Positions 1 through 13,292 of a stretch of DNA of 64,000 nt are shown here, one piece after another; positions within the stretch are counted from its first letter, which is position 1, and each line of letters opens with the position of its first letter. Under the pieces are notes generated by a model. The model was not told the origin of the DNA and ran no database searches. It was given only the letters and a program-made list of their open reading frames with translations. The DNA is taken from the NCBI RefSeq assembly GCF_003073045.1, contig NC_037593.1, positions 23,741,868-23,805,867 on the forward strand, read 5' to 3'. A program made the position numbers and the translations under genes. The DNA is from Pomacea canaliculata. Taxonomy: Eukaryota; Mollusca; Gastropoda; Architaenioglossa; Ampullariidae.

Positions 1-3000
1 TTGCCGTCTTTGTGTACACACATTAAAGATGTTTTGCATATGGCCGCCAGTAACTGATTCGCGGCGAGAATCAAATTCTTCACTTTCTGACGATTTTCAA
101 AGCGAGTGAAGAAAGCTACCACAGTACAAACTACAGTGTTAGTATTATATAGTATACTTCGCCATTTTATAATTTAATGCTTAAAGTGCGTAAAGGAAAC
201 TGAAATTATTATACGTACTAATATATATATAGACAAAACATCGAGTAACGTACTATAACAGACAATACTGATAGTACATGTACTTGACAGCAGCTGCATC
301 AGGATCATATGGTATTATCATATGCATTCCTTCCTCCAGGTTCCATTTTATAAACAGAGCAGTATATACGAATTTCCTTTTAAAAATCCACACAAAAATG
401 TATATCATATATACATAATCAGAAGAACAATAAAAAGGTTCAGGAAGTGTACGTGTGTGTTAATAATAATATATGTGTACTTGTATAGTGCTGCATCACG
501 ACCAATTGAGATAGGTCGCACCATAAATGTGTGGTCTCACTCTGCGTCATCTACAGTTTTCTTTGGAACTTCCAGAAACCGGTACAGCAAAGCTGTGATC
601 CCATCACCATGACCTCAGTACAATCGACATTCAAACTTGTTATTTTGAATCTGTCAGACTGTCAACTGTTTGTATTTTCATTTGGCTACGTTTTGAATCT
701 TTTTAAACTGTCACAAATTTTTGTCGTATTTTTTTCATCTTGATATTGTCAGTAGTTTCGTTTTACATTTACTATGTGTTTAATTGAATATACTGTACTG
801 CCACTTTTAAATCCATGCCCAAATGAAAATATGTGAACATGTTACTAAGAAAATATGTTCGAATGAGAGAAAAAGAGAGAGATTGTGTTTTTTTATTTAA
901 TTTCTACCAGGGTACTTGGATATGTTTCTGATACTGATGCAATACCAGTTTTTTTCTCAATAAAGTATTTGAATTTGTATTCATTGTGTTTTATTCCATT
1001 TCACCTTTTGACATCTAAGCACACGCTTGCGAGCGCTCTCTCTCTCTCACACACACACACAGATTTCAGAAGAGGAAGGGTTCTATTCTGTTTCTGCTGT
1101 TACTTGAGGTGGGATTTTTTTTCCTACGACTTTCCGAAGTGTCATGTTTTGCTCAATCACATACTGAGACGTGGAATTTGAAGCACAGTCTTTCAAACAC
1201 AAATATTAAGGTGAATTGTCAACCTCCTCCTAATTACTCTTCCTCATCATCCTTTTCTCCGGCACACTGTGAAACTTTTTATAGCAGTAAGAAGTAGGAT
1301 ATTTTTGTAGTGAATTTACTTATTTTAAAGTAGATTGAATGTGCTGTAAAAAAATAAAAACAAGAAAAAACATATACAAATATCGATTTACAGATCACAT
1401 ACAATCATACATAGACCAAAGCAAAGAGTAAACACCATCAAAAGGAGCAAAACCTAACGGTGAAGGCGAGTAAGGTTATATATAGTCTGGACACACGTGA
1501 AGGGACAGCGCAAGTAAGAGTTGAGTGCAATCCTGGTGCCAAGTAAAGAGTAGTGAATACGGCAGTTAGTCTAGAAATATTTATGGAACAAGATGTCACA
1601 AAACACACTTATCTTCAGAAGTTCAGTCGACATCGCAAAATAAAGAAAAAATTGCATGGTCCACAGATGCGCGAAGGTTAAATTTGCAGAAGTTAACGGA
1701 GGCAATTAATATCGTAAAACGAAAATCTACCAAGATGGCCAAACGATCGCTCGATGTCTCTGGGTAGAAACGACTTAATGTTGGCACAGGCATAGAAGAC
1801 CTATCTATAAGGGGAGCAAGAAAAGCACATCAAAGACACGCCAAAAGTCAACGTGGATCCACTGACGAGACAAAATGTCAGAAGTGCCTCTCGAGGTTTT
1901 GGTATATCCCCTTTCTCCATAGTCGCAATGAGTATTATGAGACCACGAACTTGTATTATACACGTCCATGATGAGAGGCAACATATCCTCCTCTTCCTCC
2001 TCGTCGCATTGTCATTTAACCGCGTCATCCGTTACCTTATTTTTAATTTTTATGGGTACTTCGCGGAGTATGTAATTTTATGTAAACTTATTGCTATACT
2101 ATTGTCACAAAAGTGCATTTAGTTTTGAATTGTAATGAAACAAAAGCGGTATTTTAATTTGAAATTCACGATAGTGATTTTAGACCTTGGTGGTCCGCCG
2201 TATTTTTTTAAATTGTAGTTAAGTGGGCCGAGGTCTGATGTAATTTGAGAACCATTGCTCGGGTGGTAACGCCCTCAGACAGTCTCTTGGCCTACTTCAT
2301 GAGGTAACGCGTTTCCGCCTACAACCGTTTGCTAGGGTGCCACGATTTGACGGGATATCTACAGGTTTGATCCGAAATATGCCTTTTTTTTTCCCCCACA
2401 ATCCACTTTACTAAAAACAATAAGATAGAATCTTATTTGTATATATATATAAAACAGGCATACGCGGACTTGCTATCGACAACGCGGAAGCGGGTACATG
2501 CGGACTACATTTTTTTCCCTTCGATCGTCTGCTCTGAGTGCGATACTAATACTTAGACTCTTGTAACTTATTGTCATCACAGTAGACCTAGAATATTTTT
2601 AGTTATCCTCGAGGTTAGTCTGAAGTTGTTAGTAGCCAAACATGATACAATTAAATGTATTAACATTTTTTACCAAGTTGTAGATCCGACTACGGTACAT
2701 GAGAAGGGGACGTAACCAGAACATCTAAGTCTCAGAATTTTTGATGCAACATTGGAGGTGATAAATGCTAATTATCTCAAGCACTACATAAGATTTGTTA
2801 TACAGGAAAATTTTTTCGGGTGGTCAGTTAAAGTCAGCAACTGGTGATTTGCATGATATAATCAAGACCGTCTACAATGTTACTTATGGTACGATCCGAC
2901 CTTCATACCAGAACGTAATTGTTGATGGTTGAAATATTTAGGATACTGGAAAAATGACATGCAAGAGACTAACACTGGGGCATGTCTTGTCTTTCTCAGG

Positions 3001-3658
3001 TGTGAACGTGCATGTAACACCCGCATCCAGCTATCCACCTATCCATTTTCAGCAATATGATGCTAGAACATAGAAATAATCGTCAAGAGCAAGTCAGAGA
3101 ATTTTTGCATAAGATGCAGAATTCAGAAAAATAATTGTTCTTTAAGTGACACCAGTTAAGAAAAAGGTGGAAGACTGGCAAAATAGGTCATCACAATGGA
3201 GGGGAACAGTCTCATTATATCATAAACAAATGCTCACGAACACATTTATGGCTAGTGTTTATCTAAAAGGAACGTTTTTGGCTTTATCATGCATAATGTA
3301 CTAGGGTTTTCTAAAATTGTTGGTAGTCTTTAACTTATGTAAGCTTATTGTGAGTTTTATCACCCATTTGCAGAAAAAAAGTATGTCCATTAATTTTGTC
3401 TTGATTTCTGGTGTCAGGAAAATGCTTTACTGGTATTGTTGTATTTTATTCATATAAATCTGTGGAACTATCATGTTATAACCAATAATGATGAAATATA
3501 AACTTTTACATCATGTTTGTTACAAAATACCTTACTCAATTAAATCTTGGATCCAAACTCTTACGTTTTTAGAGTTCTGACATGCTTTTTTAAATTCCCT
3601 ATTACATTATCAGTGAAGGGATGAGGTATTTCTCTTACCCATATCGATTTCTGTTCAG
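1..3658. other. Intergenic / 5' flank of the TTPAL-like gene
   Basis: No coding gene is recognised here. The sequence is AT-rich with scattered short open frames that have no family signature. A short CT/CA simple repeat lies at about 1035-1065. The 'cag' just before 3659 is preceded by a pyrimidine-rich stretch and looks like a splice acceptor two bases ahead of the first ATG, so at least one untranslated first exon of the downstream gene probably lies in this stretch. Its position could not be fixed from sequence alone. Confidence 0.5.
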
Positions 3659-3660
3659 AT

Positions 3661-6600
3661 ATGGCAAAACCTGCTCAAGGGACGTACACCTGCACCCTCA
3701 GAGAAGAGATGTTGGAAAAAGCTAAGAAAGAATTAAATGAAGACCCAAAGACTCGTTTGCTTGAAATAAAAGCTTTGAGAGAACGTGTTGAAAAGGTTCC
3801 AGGTCAGGATATGAGTTTGCTGTTGTATGAAGTATGACATAATTTTTTTAAAACTGGTCGTAAAATACTGTTAAAATAATAAGAGGACATGAATAAAAAA
3901 AGAGCAAGAAATGTTGTAAAGACCACCTTTGTGTTCAGATACTTGCCCTGAATTGCCTTGATGTTTGACATGCTTAGTAACCCTTGACCACAACGCCTTT
4001 TTCATTTTAGGTTTAAGGAGTCGCACAGAAGATACATTTCTTCTACGATTCCTTCGTGCCAGAAAGTTTGACCAGGAAAATGCTTATAAACAGTTAATAC
4101 AGTACTATCAGACAAGAAAAGAGAATCCTGATGTTTTTGAAAACTTGACACCAAAGAGAGTCCAATTTCTCTTGGAAGCAGGAGTGGACACAGTTTTGCA
4201 AAATCGTGCCCCTGATGGTTCTCGTGTTATTGTGTTCAGACCAGGTATACATATGTTAGCACATATTCTTCTGTTTGTATGATCAGGTGTGTTTGACTTT
4301 GCATGCATGCACATATGCATTCATATATGTTGGAGACAGTGCTAGAGAAAGCATTGTGGAGTAGGGAGAGAATGGGGATGTTTACATGTGACTAAATTTT
4401 GGTTCCAGAGACAATAAAATATGGAATATTCAATTCAGAATACTGAAAGCTGAATATTGATTTAACTCTGGATAAAGGAGGTTAGGCTAGCCTGCTCTAG
4501 GCATGTTGAACCACATATTCACCGCCTCTGTTGCCATGAGGCTATATGGCTTTATTGAACAGGAGTACATTTCAGTTAAGAAACTGTCATTTCAGTTAGA
4601 TGTAGCACGTACTACACATTCAAATCTAGTTTTATACAAAATGAGAAAATTTGGCAACAAATAAACTGAGCAGTAATGGAGTTTATGTTGTACAAAGGAA
4701 ACATTTCTATCTTCTTTTTTGTAGGAAAGTGGGACCCTGACAAGTGTGATATGGCCACTGTGATTGGTAGCAACCACCTCACCTTGTCAAAACTGATTGA
4801 GGTTAGCAGTGTTAATAATGATAAAAATGCTTGTATAGTGTGGAATTCCGGCATGTGGCCAGGCTCTTTGCATTTCACAAGGCTATACAAGCATAAAAAC
4901 TTACAACTGCAGTGAGAATAGTATTACTGCAGCAGATATTTCCAAACAAATAATTAAGTCTTTAATGCTCTTTTTGAAGCATAGAACTAGTTGAAAGATT
5001 TGAACTGAGAGTGGTGCAAGTTTCACTGTTCTACGATAAAAGGATTACTCTAAACTATGAGGTATGAATTTTTTTAACTAAGAATGGGAACAAGTTCCAT
5101 TGTTCTACCATAAAAGAAGGATCATTCTCTCTAAACTGTTTGGTGTGAATTTTTGACTAGGGTTAGAAAATTCAACCATACCTAAAGAAACAGCTGTGTA
5201 AAACTGAACGTGGCTGAATTGTTGATTTATTTGATATTTTAGCCACCACGTTAGGATATTAAATGTTAAGTATACAACACCTTTTATTCATTATTTTTTA
5301 CCCCTTATTCTTTCTGAGAATATCCTTCTGACATCTCTTTGTGCATGCAAGTAAAGTTAACAAATTGAAGAATGTTTTTTATAAACACATATAGTAACCA
5401 TATGTTGTTAAATGAGACTTACCTGTGAAACTGTTACAAATGTTTATGTGGTGTTATGACTTAATAACAAAAAGAAGTAATTTTTTGTGTGGGATATCTT
5501 CTGTTTCTAGGAAGAGGAGACACAGGTGTGTGGAGTAACAATGTTGATAGACCTGAAGGAGGTTGGGTGGCACCAGGCAAAACACATCTCCCCCTTTACT
5601 GCCAAAAAATTTACAACCATCATTCAGGCATGTCATTGCAGACGCATAAATTGCTTTTTTATTATTTCAAGTTGTTTTTTTTTGTTTTTTTTTTTGTCGT
5701 TCGCCTCTTTCACACTTGGAGACCAGCTCTTGATATGAAATTGGTGGTCTTCTGTAGAGTCTCCACTGGCCCGTACAGCTTGTTGTGCAGGGTCTCCAAC
5801 TGTGGCCACGTCTCTTTCCTCAGGGTACGGAGATTCCTACAGTCCTGTAGGATGTGTTCTACAGTCTGGTCTGCCTCTCCACATGAGCATCTAAATTGCC
5901 CAAAAGATACTAAATTTCTAAATCTGAGCAAACAGTGTTACTTTTATCCATCAGAAGCAGATTAATAGCTAACATTTACAGAAGCAGTAAAGTGACAAAA
6001 AATAAAAACAGTCATCAGAACAGAATTCTTACTTGGATATGTAAATAAAGGGGACAACTAAAGAAAAGAAAGTCTTAGGACTGAACCAACACATTCACAT
6101 CACTGGGCTGCCTGTTAAAAAAAAATCACTAATATGGTCAGTAGATTTTCTTGGAGAGAGGAAAACAGAAAAGTCTCATCCTCTTGCCAGTGATAAAACA
6201 TAGACAACATATGCTGTATTATATAATTTATGCTTATTATATAATTTATGCTAACTTTATCATAAAATCATTACAGGAAGCTTTTCCAGTACGCTTTAAG
6301 GGATTGCATTACCTGAATGAACCAACATTCTTTGATGTTGTATTTGCCATAGTAAAGCAGTTCATGAAAGAGAAAATTCTCAGACGTGTAAGTATATCCT
6401 TCTTTTAATTCTTTTATAGTCTATAGGAGTTGCCCCTCCCTTTCTGTTGGTCTTGTACTCACTACTTATGTCTCTCTGTTGGTATCTCTGTATGTTTGTT
6501 GTTTTGCTAAGTTTCTTGTTCTATCTGATCCTCTTGCTCTTGTGATACCCACCTCTGCAGTAAGGCAGGAGCAACTAGAAGGTAAAATCATGGACGTGTA

Positions 6601-8887
6601 TAGGTGGATTGCTGTCTGTCTGCCGAGACCAACGCTTAGCCTCTTGCGAAGTTCTCCACTGTTAGTCTCAGCGAACCTAAACAATGAATGTGACTAAACT
6701 GGAAGCTTTGTACACACCTGGGTCATTTTAGTAGTTAATCTGAAATGTGAATAAACAAGAAGCTTTGTACACATCTGCCTCGTTTTAGCAGTTAACTGGG
6801 AAAACATTGCCTGCCAGCAGTCCAGTAATACAAGATCATGGTAAAATGAAAGATACTTGTCTTTCAGCAGCTTTTTTCCCATTGTCATTTCATCCAGAAT
6901 TTTAGTTCTCAGCTCTGTTTAATGGCTCAGTTACCAAATAAAAATCTGGCAGTCTTTTAGTGTTGTTTAAAAGCTCTTCAGATTTATTGTGAACAATCAC
7001 AAAGCTGTGCAGGTGAACAAAGTGAAAGAAATAGAAACAAAGGTGTTTAGTGTAAATGGGAAAAATGGGAAAGAATAGATTGGAGAAAAGATCTATCAAA
7101 AAGAGCACCCTAAGAATACAAAATCTTATGGATTAAAGCACTTTATTAATAATAACGGTTACTTAAAGGTTATTTTTAGAATATGTAGATTCTTGGAGCA
7201 CATCACTCTAAGACTATATGCACTGTAGGCAGAATAACTCTTATCACTCTCTCTGGTGCTGATGTGTACATAACATATTAAATAGCCGACAACACAGCAT
7301 TAAGTCACGAATCCTGGGAATTGTTTTATGAACAAAAAAACAAAAATTGTTGTTCAATAAAATATCACTATTTTCCCAGTCCAAGATAAAGATAATTGCT
7401 TGATATAGTTAGACAACTTGAACAGTCTAATATTTCATTGGCAAGACTAGATTAATCCATCTTCAGGATACCATAGATCAGATGCTGGTTCCATCGCTAC
7501 CATGCAGAGAAAAGACCAAAACACATTAAAATACAAAAACACATATGTGCATTTGTTGGTAACTTAAAAGATGCATACAGCTATTTGAACCATAAAACAC
7601 CATAAGAACAGAAACCACTAGGTCCATCAAGTGGTCCCTTCTAGCCATCATACCTGTATTTACAAACCATGCTGATTATAGTCTCCTGAATAGCTGTGCT
7701 AATAGAGTGACAGCAATGAACATTGACATGATGTCAGTGACATAGTCTAGATTTGTTGCTCACCAAGAGGTAGGTTTTGAAGATGTGACAATGGTTTTCA
7801 GCAGTGGGGAATGTGGTACACAAATGCCTCCTAACACTGATGTGTTTTAGTGGGACAGAAAAGTGGGTAAAATATTTTTTTATTATCTACTTTTTTCAAG
7901 AGGTGTTTCCATGTAAATACTTTTGGCATCATCTTTAACCCATGATAAAAAATACTAATGACATGTTACTTTCAGATTTGCTTTTAGTTAGATGTTTCTT
8001 TCTCCATTTTCTATTGATCTTAATTCCAGCATACTTGTATTGATTTTCATTTAGATTTTTTCATTTATTTAATTAATTTAATTTCTTTTCCCATTTCTCA
8101 GCTTAGAGTACTTTGTGATAGTGCTTCCACTGTGAGAAACGAGCCTTTTAAATGAATTTCAAGACTTCTCTCTCTTTGTTGCAAATGTCCTTATGCATCG
8201 TCCACTGTCCAGATGTTGGAAAGTACACTAATTGTACATACTTGCAGATCCATATACATGGTGACAAGATGGAATCATTGCACCAGTTTCTACCAGCAGA
8301 TATTCTTCCTGTGGATTATGGAGGCAAGCTGCCACCTTTAAGTTCTAAGGTAAACATTGCCATTTCATTTTTTAATTTTTGATCTTGATACTTGAACTGT
8401 TGTGGATATATGTTGGTACTAAAGAAGGGTAATGCCATTGCGACAGGGTGTGTTTATATAACACATAACAGTATTTGATTGCTCACATCTACTCTATCAT
8501 CTTTCTTAAACTATAACATTTGTGTTCATTGATGAACAGTGAGGTCATATACTACGCATTGAGTGGTAAGAGCTTTTTATCCTTTCTGGTGCGCCATCAT
8601 TTATGATTGTTGAAGTTAACCAGTGTTTCTGGTGCACCATTAACGGTTGCTTAAGTTTAGCATTTAGGGCGTTACTTTTTCTTTTCGCATTTCACACCTT
8701 ATTGAAGATCATTTAAATCTTGATATTTTGGCAGCAATGGATGGAAAAACTAGTTTCTTGTGAGGCTCACTTTGCTGATGAGAATAAGTTTGGGTTTCTG
8801 GACATGACCATTCCTGCTAATCCAAAAACTGGACAAGATGCCACAGAGTCTTTGGGTGGAACTTTTCGCAGACTCAATGTCGACTAA
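3661..8887 (+). CDS. TTPAL: Alpha-tocopherol transfer protein-like (CRAL-TRIO lipid transfer protein), 7 coding exons
   Basis: Coding exons are 3661-3802, 4011-4244, 4725-4801, 5511-5627, 6277-6387, 8248-8349 and 8735-8887. They join in frame to 311 aa. Residues ~10-75 form the CRAL-TRIO N-terminal helical region, with the hallmark 'FLLRFLRARKFD'. Residues ~95-260 form the Sec14-like lipid-binding pocket, with 'EETQVCGVTMLIDLK', 'FPVRFKGLHYLNEP' and a final 'LPVDYGGKLPPL'. The family binds tocopherol or other hydrophobic ligands in the cytosol and moves them to membranes, often using phosphoinositides. The start at 'YTCTLREEMLEKAKKEL' and the 'EETQV' motif resemble vertebrate TTPAL more than TTPA. 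A splice acceptor two bases before the ATG implies a 5'-UTR intron. The intron after exon 4 uses a GC donor (CAG|GCATGT). The exact paralogue (TTPAL, TTPA or a clavesin relative) is inferred from memory of the families. Confidence 0.92.
5013..5168. repeat. Two-unit tandem duplication, ~75-80 bp each, in TTPAL intron 3
   Basis: Two adjacent diverged units share an order of blocks: 'caagttt/ccattgttctac', 'ataaaag', 'tctctaaac' and 'gaattttt'. The boundary lies near 5084. Neither unit has coding potential. It appears to be a local intronic duplication. Confidence 0.6.
5705..5935 (-). mobile_element. LINE reverse-transcriptase C-terminal remnant in TTPAL intron 4
   Basis: Read on the minus strand, this intronic stretch encodes 'CSCGEADQTVEHILQDC' followed by 'LYGPVETLQKTTNFI'. 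This is the Cys/His-type tail that closes many jockey-like LINE ORF2 proteins. Only this terminal piece is present, so it is a dead 5'-truncated or eroded copy. The clade is inferred from the motif only. Confidence 0.65.
6590..6836 (+). repeat. Dispersed repeat family R1, copy in TTPAL intron 5
   Basis: Positions 6663-6836 match the reverse complement of 42186-42345. They include two internal ~65-bp units, each with 'GAAGCTTTGTACACA' followed by 'TTTTAG(T/C)AGTTAA', and end with 'CAGCAGTCCAGTAATACAAG'. The 5' part (6590-6672, 'GACGTGTATAGGTGG' and 'CTTGCGAAGTTCTC') matches the reverse complement of 52968-53036. I do not recognise the family. It could be a SINE or the 3' region of a LINE. Confidence 0.7.
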
Positions 8888-11329
8888 AATGTTCCTGAAA
8901 AAGTTTATGCCCAGATCTTGGTCTCAGATCGTTTATTTTTCTTATAAGAAATTTTATTCAAACCACAACTGGAAATGTATACCTTTCTCTTAATATCCAG
9001 ATGTTATATGATTGTACCTTTTTTGTTTTGAATCTTAACATTTTAAGCTAAGACGAAACAGTTTTGAATTATTTTAATGCCAAACTTGTGGTAAGACTCC
9101 CATAAGTAAAATATTTTTCCAAAGAATTAACAGATATTCACAATATACAAGAATAATATACTGGATACCAAAGCAGTGAACCATTAATAAACAAGAAAAT
9201 AATGGAGCTATCAAGTGAACATTTATGTGACTAACTTACTGGTACCATAGAAATGAACAACTTTGCATGTGTTGTGTTTATTAAGAGTGTGTTAGTGATT
9301 ATATTATAAAAACAGATAAATTTGTTTTTTTTCACTTCAGTTTTTCAACAATGTAAAGTTGATGGATTATGCTGTATCAAAATCAGAACTCTATTTTCAC
9401 AGAACTATATTGTTACCCAGTGAATAATTGTTCAGGAAATTGTAGAAGTTGATTGCTATATCTAATGTTTGCGTCTCATGTGAGCTTTGTTTTTTTTCCT
9501 TTTATGATACTTGTTTTTATTCCGCTGGCCTGTTTTTTCATCTGGTGAGCCAGTTATGCTGCAGTGCCAAATGAGAAATACTCCATGAAACCACTGTGAC
9601 ACATTGTTTCTTGATTTCTGAACTATTTCATTTCCCGTTTAAAAAAAGCTAAATGATTGTTGAGGTGATTTTGTAAAATCCTGTGATTAATGACATGGCA
9701 ATATCTAATATATATGTTACTGCTAAAATATCCATGACTTCCTTGATCACGAGTTTTCTGGATTGAAATCCAGCTTTTTTATTAGCAGCATTTGAAATTA
9801 TATCTTGGTCTTGTCTAGTTTTCCTCAGTGCCCAAAGAAAGTGTTAAGCTGCCCTATTATACTTATGCACATGCATTTTTGTGTGTGTGCATGCAAATAT
9901 GTATGGGAGAAGCAGTATGTTATGGTATTGGAGAGAAAATGTTTTTCGTATATATATATATCCTATTTGCTAATTTGTCAAGGTCTGAATGTTACTTTTG
10001 CACAACTGTGAAATGGGCATATCACCAGTTTACTGCAACTGATGACTATGTAACTGATTGAAAACCAGGATTAACCACCGACAGACTTTTAAACTTGTAT
10101 TTGCATAATCAACTATGAGTAACAAGATCAGAGCTTTAAACATCACCAGCATGTTTTTACTCTTTTAGTTTAATGTTGATCTCCAAACTTTTTGCAAATG
10201 TTGGCAGCATAATTTTTTGTATCGTTTTCATATTCTATTCATATTTATATAAAGATGAGCTGGCCACAGACATGCAATCCCAAAGAAACCAGCTATGTTT
10301 TCAATATGCAGTATAGTACTTTATAGTATTTTATCTGATAAAAATGGCTTGATAAAGTAAAATACAAAAGACCTTGAATAGTCTTATTATTTAGGTTTAA
10401 CTTGCCATCCCCGCATCACACCCCTATTCTAGCTTAACTTCTGCTTATTGATTTATTTGTTCTCTGACATTTATTGTTTTATCACTGGGAAGTGTAATTT
10501 GTTAAAGCACTCGTGTTGAAGAAAACAAAATTTTTAAAAAATTGTCTTACCACTGAAACACAGATATGCTGAAATTCTGTTAAAAAGTAATATACATCAA
10601 AAATATTCCGCAGTTCTGAAAGTGAATCAAGGGAAAATTGTCTCTGTTGTTAAAATTGACATGCTCTACGTGGTAAGAAACATCACTTAATGGGCTATAT
10701 TAAAATGTCAGGTCATGAATTTTGAAAACATAATTAGATTTGTCTGCTTTTAAAGGATTAATGTGGTGCAATTTTTGTTTTTGATGATTGGGTAAAGCTC
10801 AATGCAAGTTTTTTTTTCCTAATCTGGATGAGTACCCACTTCTATTCTTGAGGTACATGCCAACATCAACATGCACAGAAAGAAGTCAACAGTGTGAACA
10901 TCAGGATAGTGCATGATAATGTATATTGTGAATGCTTTTGTCAATGGGAGAGCTGGGAACATATGATGTTCATGATCTCGCGATTTTGCACCTCACTAAT
11001 CCTTTAAACATTTATCTGTTGAAGATGTTATTCTTTATGGTAAAAAAAAAATGATCTCTTTAATCTGTCTAGTTCCCGTGACCTTGAGTGCTACAGATGT
11101 ATATCTCTTAAAGAATAATACAATTTGCAGTTCCATGACTTTTAAATAAAATCACGTTTTGAGTGCTTTTGTGTGATTCTATAGTTTTTAATTAAATATA
11201 AAAATAAACATTTAAGATTTTTGTTTATTTTCTTTTGTGGAAATTTGAACAAATTAAGTCCCTGCAACATTAAAGCATAAACACTTTTCAAGAAACAAAG
11301 ATTTATCAGAAGATAATTATGCAATAACT
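8888..11329. other. 3' flank of TTPAL-like gene, no gene recognised
   Basis: AT-rich sequence downstream of the stop codon. It presumably contains the 3' UTR; several AATAAA hexamers occur (for example near 9187 and 11144), but none can be chosen. No protein signature, tRNA or clear transposon end was seen. Confidence 0.4.
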
Positions 11330-11890
11330 TAAAAGCTATACAGATTGAACCATATCAACCTATGCAACTGCAACTCAAAACGCTGCTTCAACATCATTCG
11401 TGGACTGTCACCACTCAGCCAGGTATGTTCAATGGCAGAATGGAACATGCAGTGAAATTAACACATCTGATCATTCATCAGATGCCCTATCCTGTGCCTT
11501 TCGCCATGTAGCAGCAGACTGAGCAAGAAATTGATTCCATGCTAAGGATGGGAGTGACTGAGCCTTCAACCTTACCTTACTCCTCTCGGATATTACTTGA
11601 AAAGATATGGTTTTGAGCTGACTATACCAAGCATTAAACAAGATCAGGCAGTTTAAAGCAGAATCTATTCTCTGAAACTGTTAGTAAATTGGTGAATGCA
11701 AAACTTTTCACCAAAATTGACCTATTGAAGAGTTACTGCCAGATTGCAGTCAAAGCTGAAGATTGCCCTAACACAGCCTTTCAAACTGTAATAAAGCACT
11801 ATACTATTACCACCATAAATTTTGGACTAAAAGTCGTGACTCCCCTCCCTTTTGTGGAACAGCACCTTGTTTGCAGATTTTTCTGATTCC
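11330..11890 (+). mobile_element. Ty3/gypsy-like LTR retrotransposon pol fragment (fossil)
   Basis: A plus-strand stretch resembles the N-terminal half of a Ty3/gypsy reverse transcriptase, including 'AKLFTKIDLLKSYCQI' and the 'NTAF' block. It is broken, with several interruptions, and only this part of pol is visible. No LTRs, gag, integrase or envelope region were recognised nearby. It looks like an old insertion whose remainder has been lost. Confidence 0.7.
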
Positions 11891-12175
11891 AATTAATTTT
11901 TCAATGAGCTCCATGTTACAGTATTAACTGGTAATGTTAAAGTGTTAATTACTGCTTGCTTATCTAAATCAAAACCACATACAATTGAAGCATTCAACTT
12001 GCAATTGATCAGTTGCTAAAGCGTCCACCTAGGGCTGCAGAGAACCACCATATTTCATTTAGTAATATAATACAGACTGCACGCTCGTCAGGCCTGACTA
12101 TATTTCTTTAGCTGTTAATCAGATAGCACTACACCTCCCAACCCATGGCCGTTCCATTTATAATTAATATATATA

Positions 12176-12242
12176 TTTGTAAAGCGCCATGAGCTTGTCC
12201 ATAAGGCTGGGTACAGCACTATATAAATAACATTTATTAGTA
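12176..12242 (+). repeat. Retroposon 3'-tail-like sequence
   Basis: The block 'TGTAAAGCGCCATGAGCTTG' followed by 'GCACTATATAAATAACATTT' has the form of widespread LINE/SINE 3' ends in aquatic animals ('AAGCGC...GCTATATAAAT'). No upstream body of the element was recognised. Family assignment is open. Confidence 0.45.
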
Positions 12243-13292
12243 CCATAAATTTCTGTCTAATGAGCACATCTGTAAGCAGCACCCACTAATTTTTTTATAT
12301 CTCTATTACTCTATTTACAAATATTGGTTTATAAGGCGCAAATATTTACATCTTGAAAGCTGAATCATAATTCTTTTGTCTCATTTTCGCAATGATGAGG
12401 GTGTGATTGTAGTTCTTTCACACATTCACATCAAACATGGACTTATGAAGAAGTGGCCTCTCTAGGGCAGTTTTAAGCAGAGATTGGAAACAACAATATT
12501 TGTAATGGCAGGAAGTAAAACATCTAAGAATTCTAGAAGGCTTGTGGGTATTGGGTTAAACTGGCAAGTTGTTGAGTTGACTGTGATAATGATTGCCTTT
12601 ACATCTGCCTCGATCGGAGAATGGTCAAAGCCCAGATTCCAGGAGAACACCACAATAAATGTTGTCAAGTGCTGACATCGAGTCTAGAGATGATCAATTA
12701 TCGGAGATAATAATGTCACTGAAAGCTTGCGGTAACTATGAAGCATGTACGAAGGCAGTGGTGTTGTAATAAGTCCAGTCATTCAATGGCAGAATATCAA
12801 AAAAGCTTCTTGGAAGAGGTGGACTGAAGATAGATTGTTTTGACTGTATGTTCACAATGTGCAACACATCATTTCTCTGTGTTATAGACTTACCGATCGC
12901 TCAGTGGATGGTGAGACAGTTTTCAGTCAAACACATTCAACTCGCCGACGAGTGCGCCTCAGGTCACCGAGCTCGACACGATATACGGTGCTAATTCAAC
13001 GGCGCACATTTAGATTGGCGTATCCGTAGTACCCCGAACAGTACAGATCAATGGATGAAATGAACGTGTTCATCAATATAAAATAATGGCTTTATGTTGC
13101 AGCGACTGATTCAAATAATATGGTATTACAGGTTGACATCACCGCTAACAGCAGACTCTTAGTTCAGGGGGAGGCTACTCTATAGTATTTAGAGAGGGCG
13201 CTAAGCAAAACAAAGCAAAACGTGCGAGAAGACAGAAAACTCTTTCACTGAAAGGATACCAGCTGATTAGCAAGTCTGGAAATAAGTTCTTC
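12243..13292. other. Upstream region of LSD1, promoter candidate
   Basis: No coding gene seen. From about 12890 to 13030 the sequence becomes visibly richer in CpG than its surroundings, as expected for a housekeeping promoter or 5' UTR. No TATA box was identified with confidence. The transcription start cannot be placed. Confidence 0.35.

Noticed and set aside
2270-2380. tRNA-like stretch with a B-box-like GGTTTGATCC
   Set aside because: No acceptor-stem pairing or convincing A box could be built. At best it is a decayed tRNA-derived repeat.
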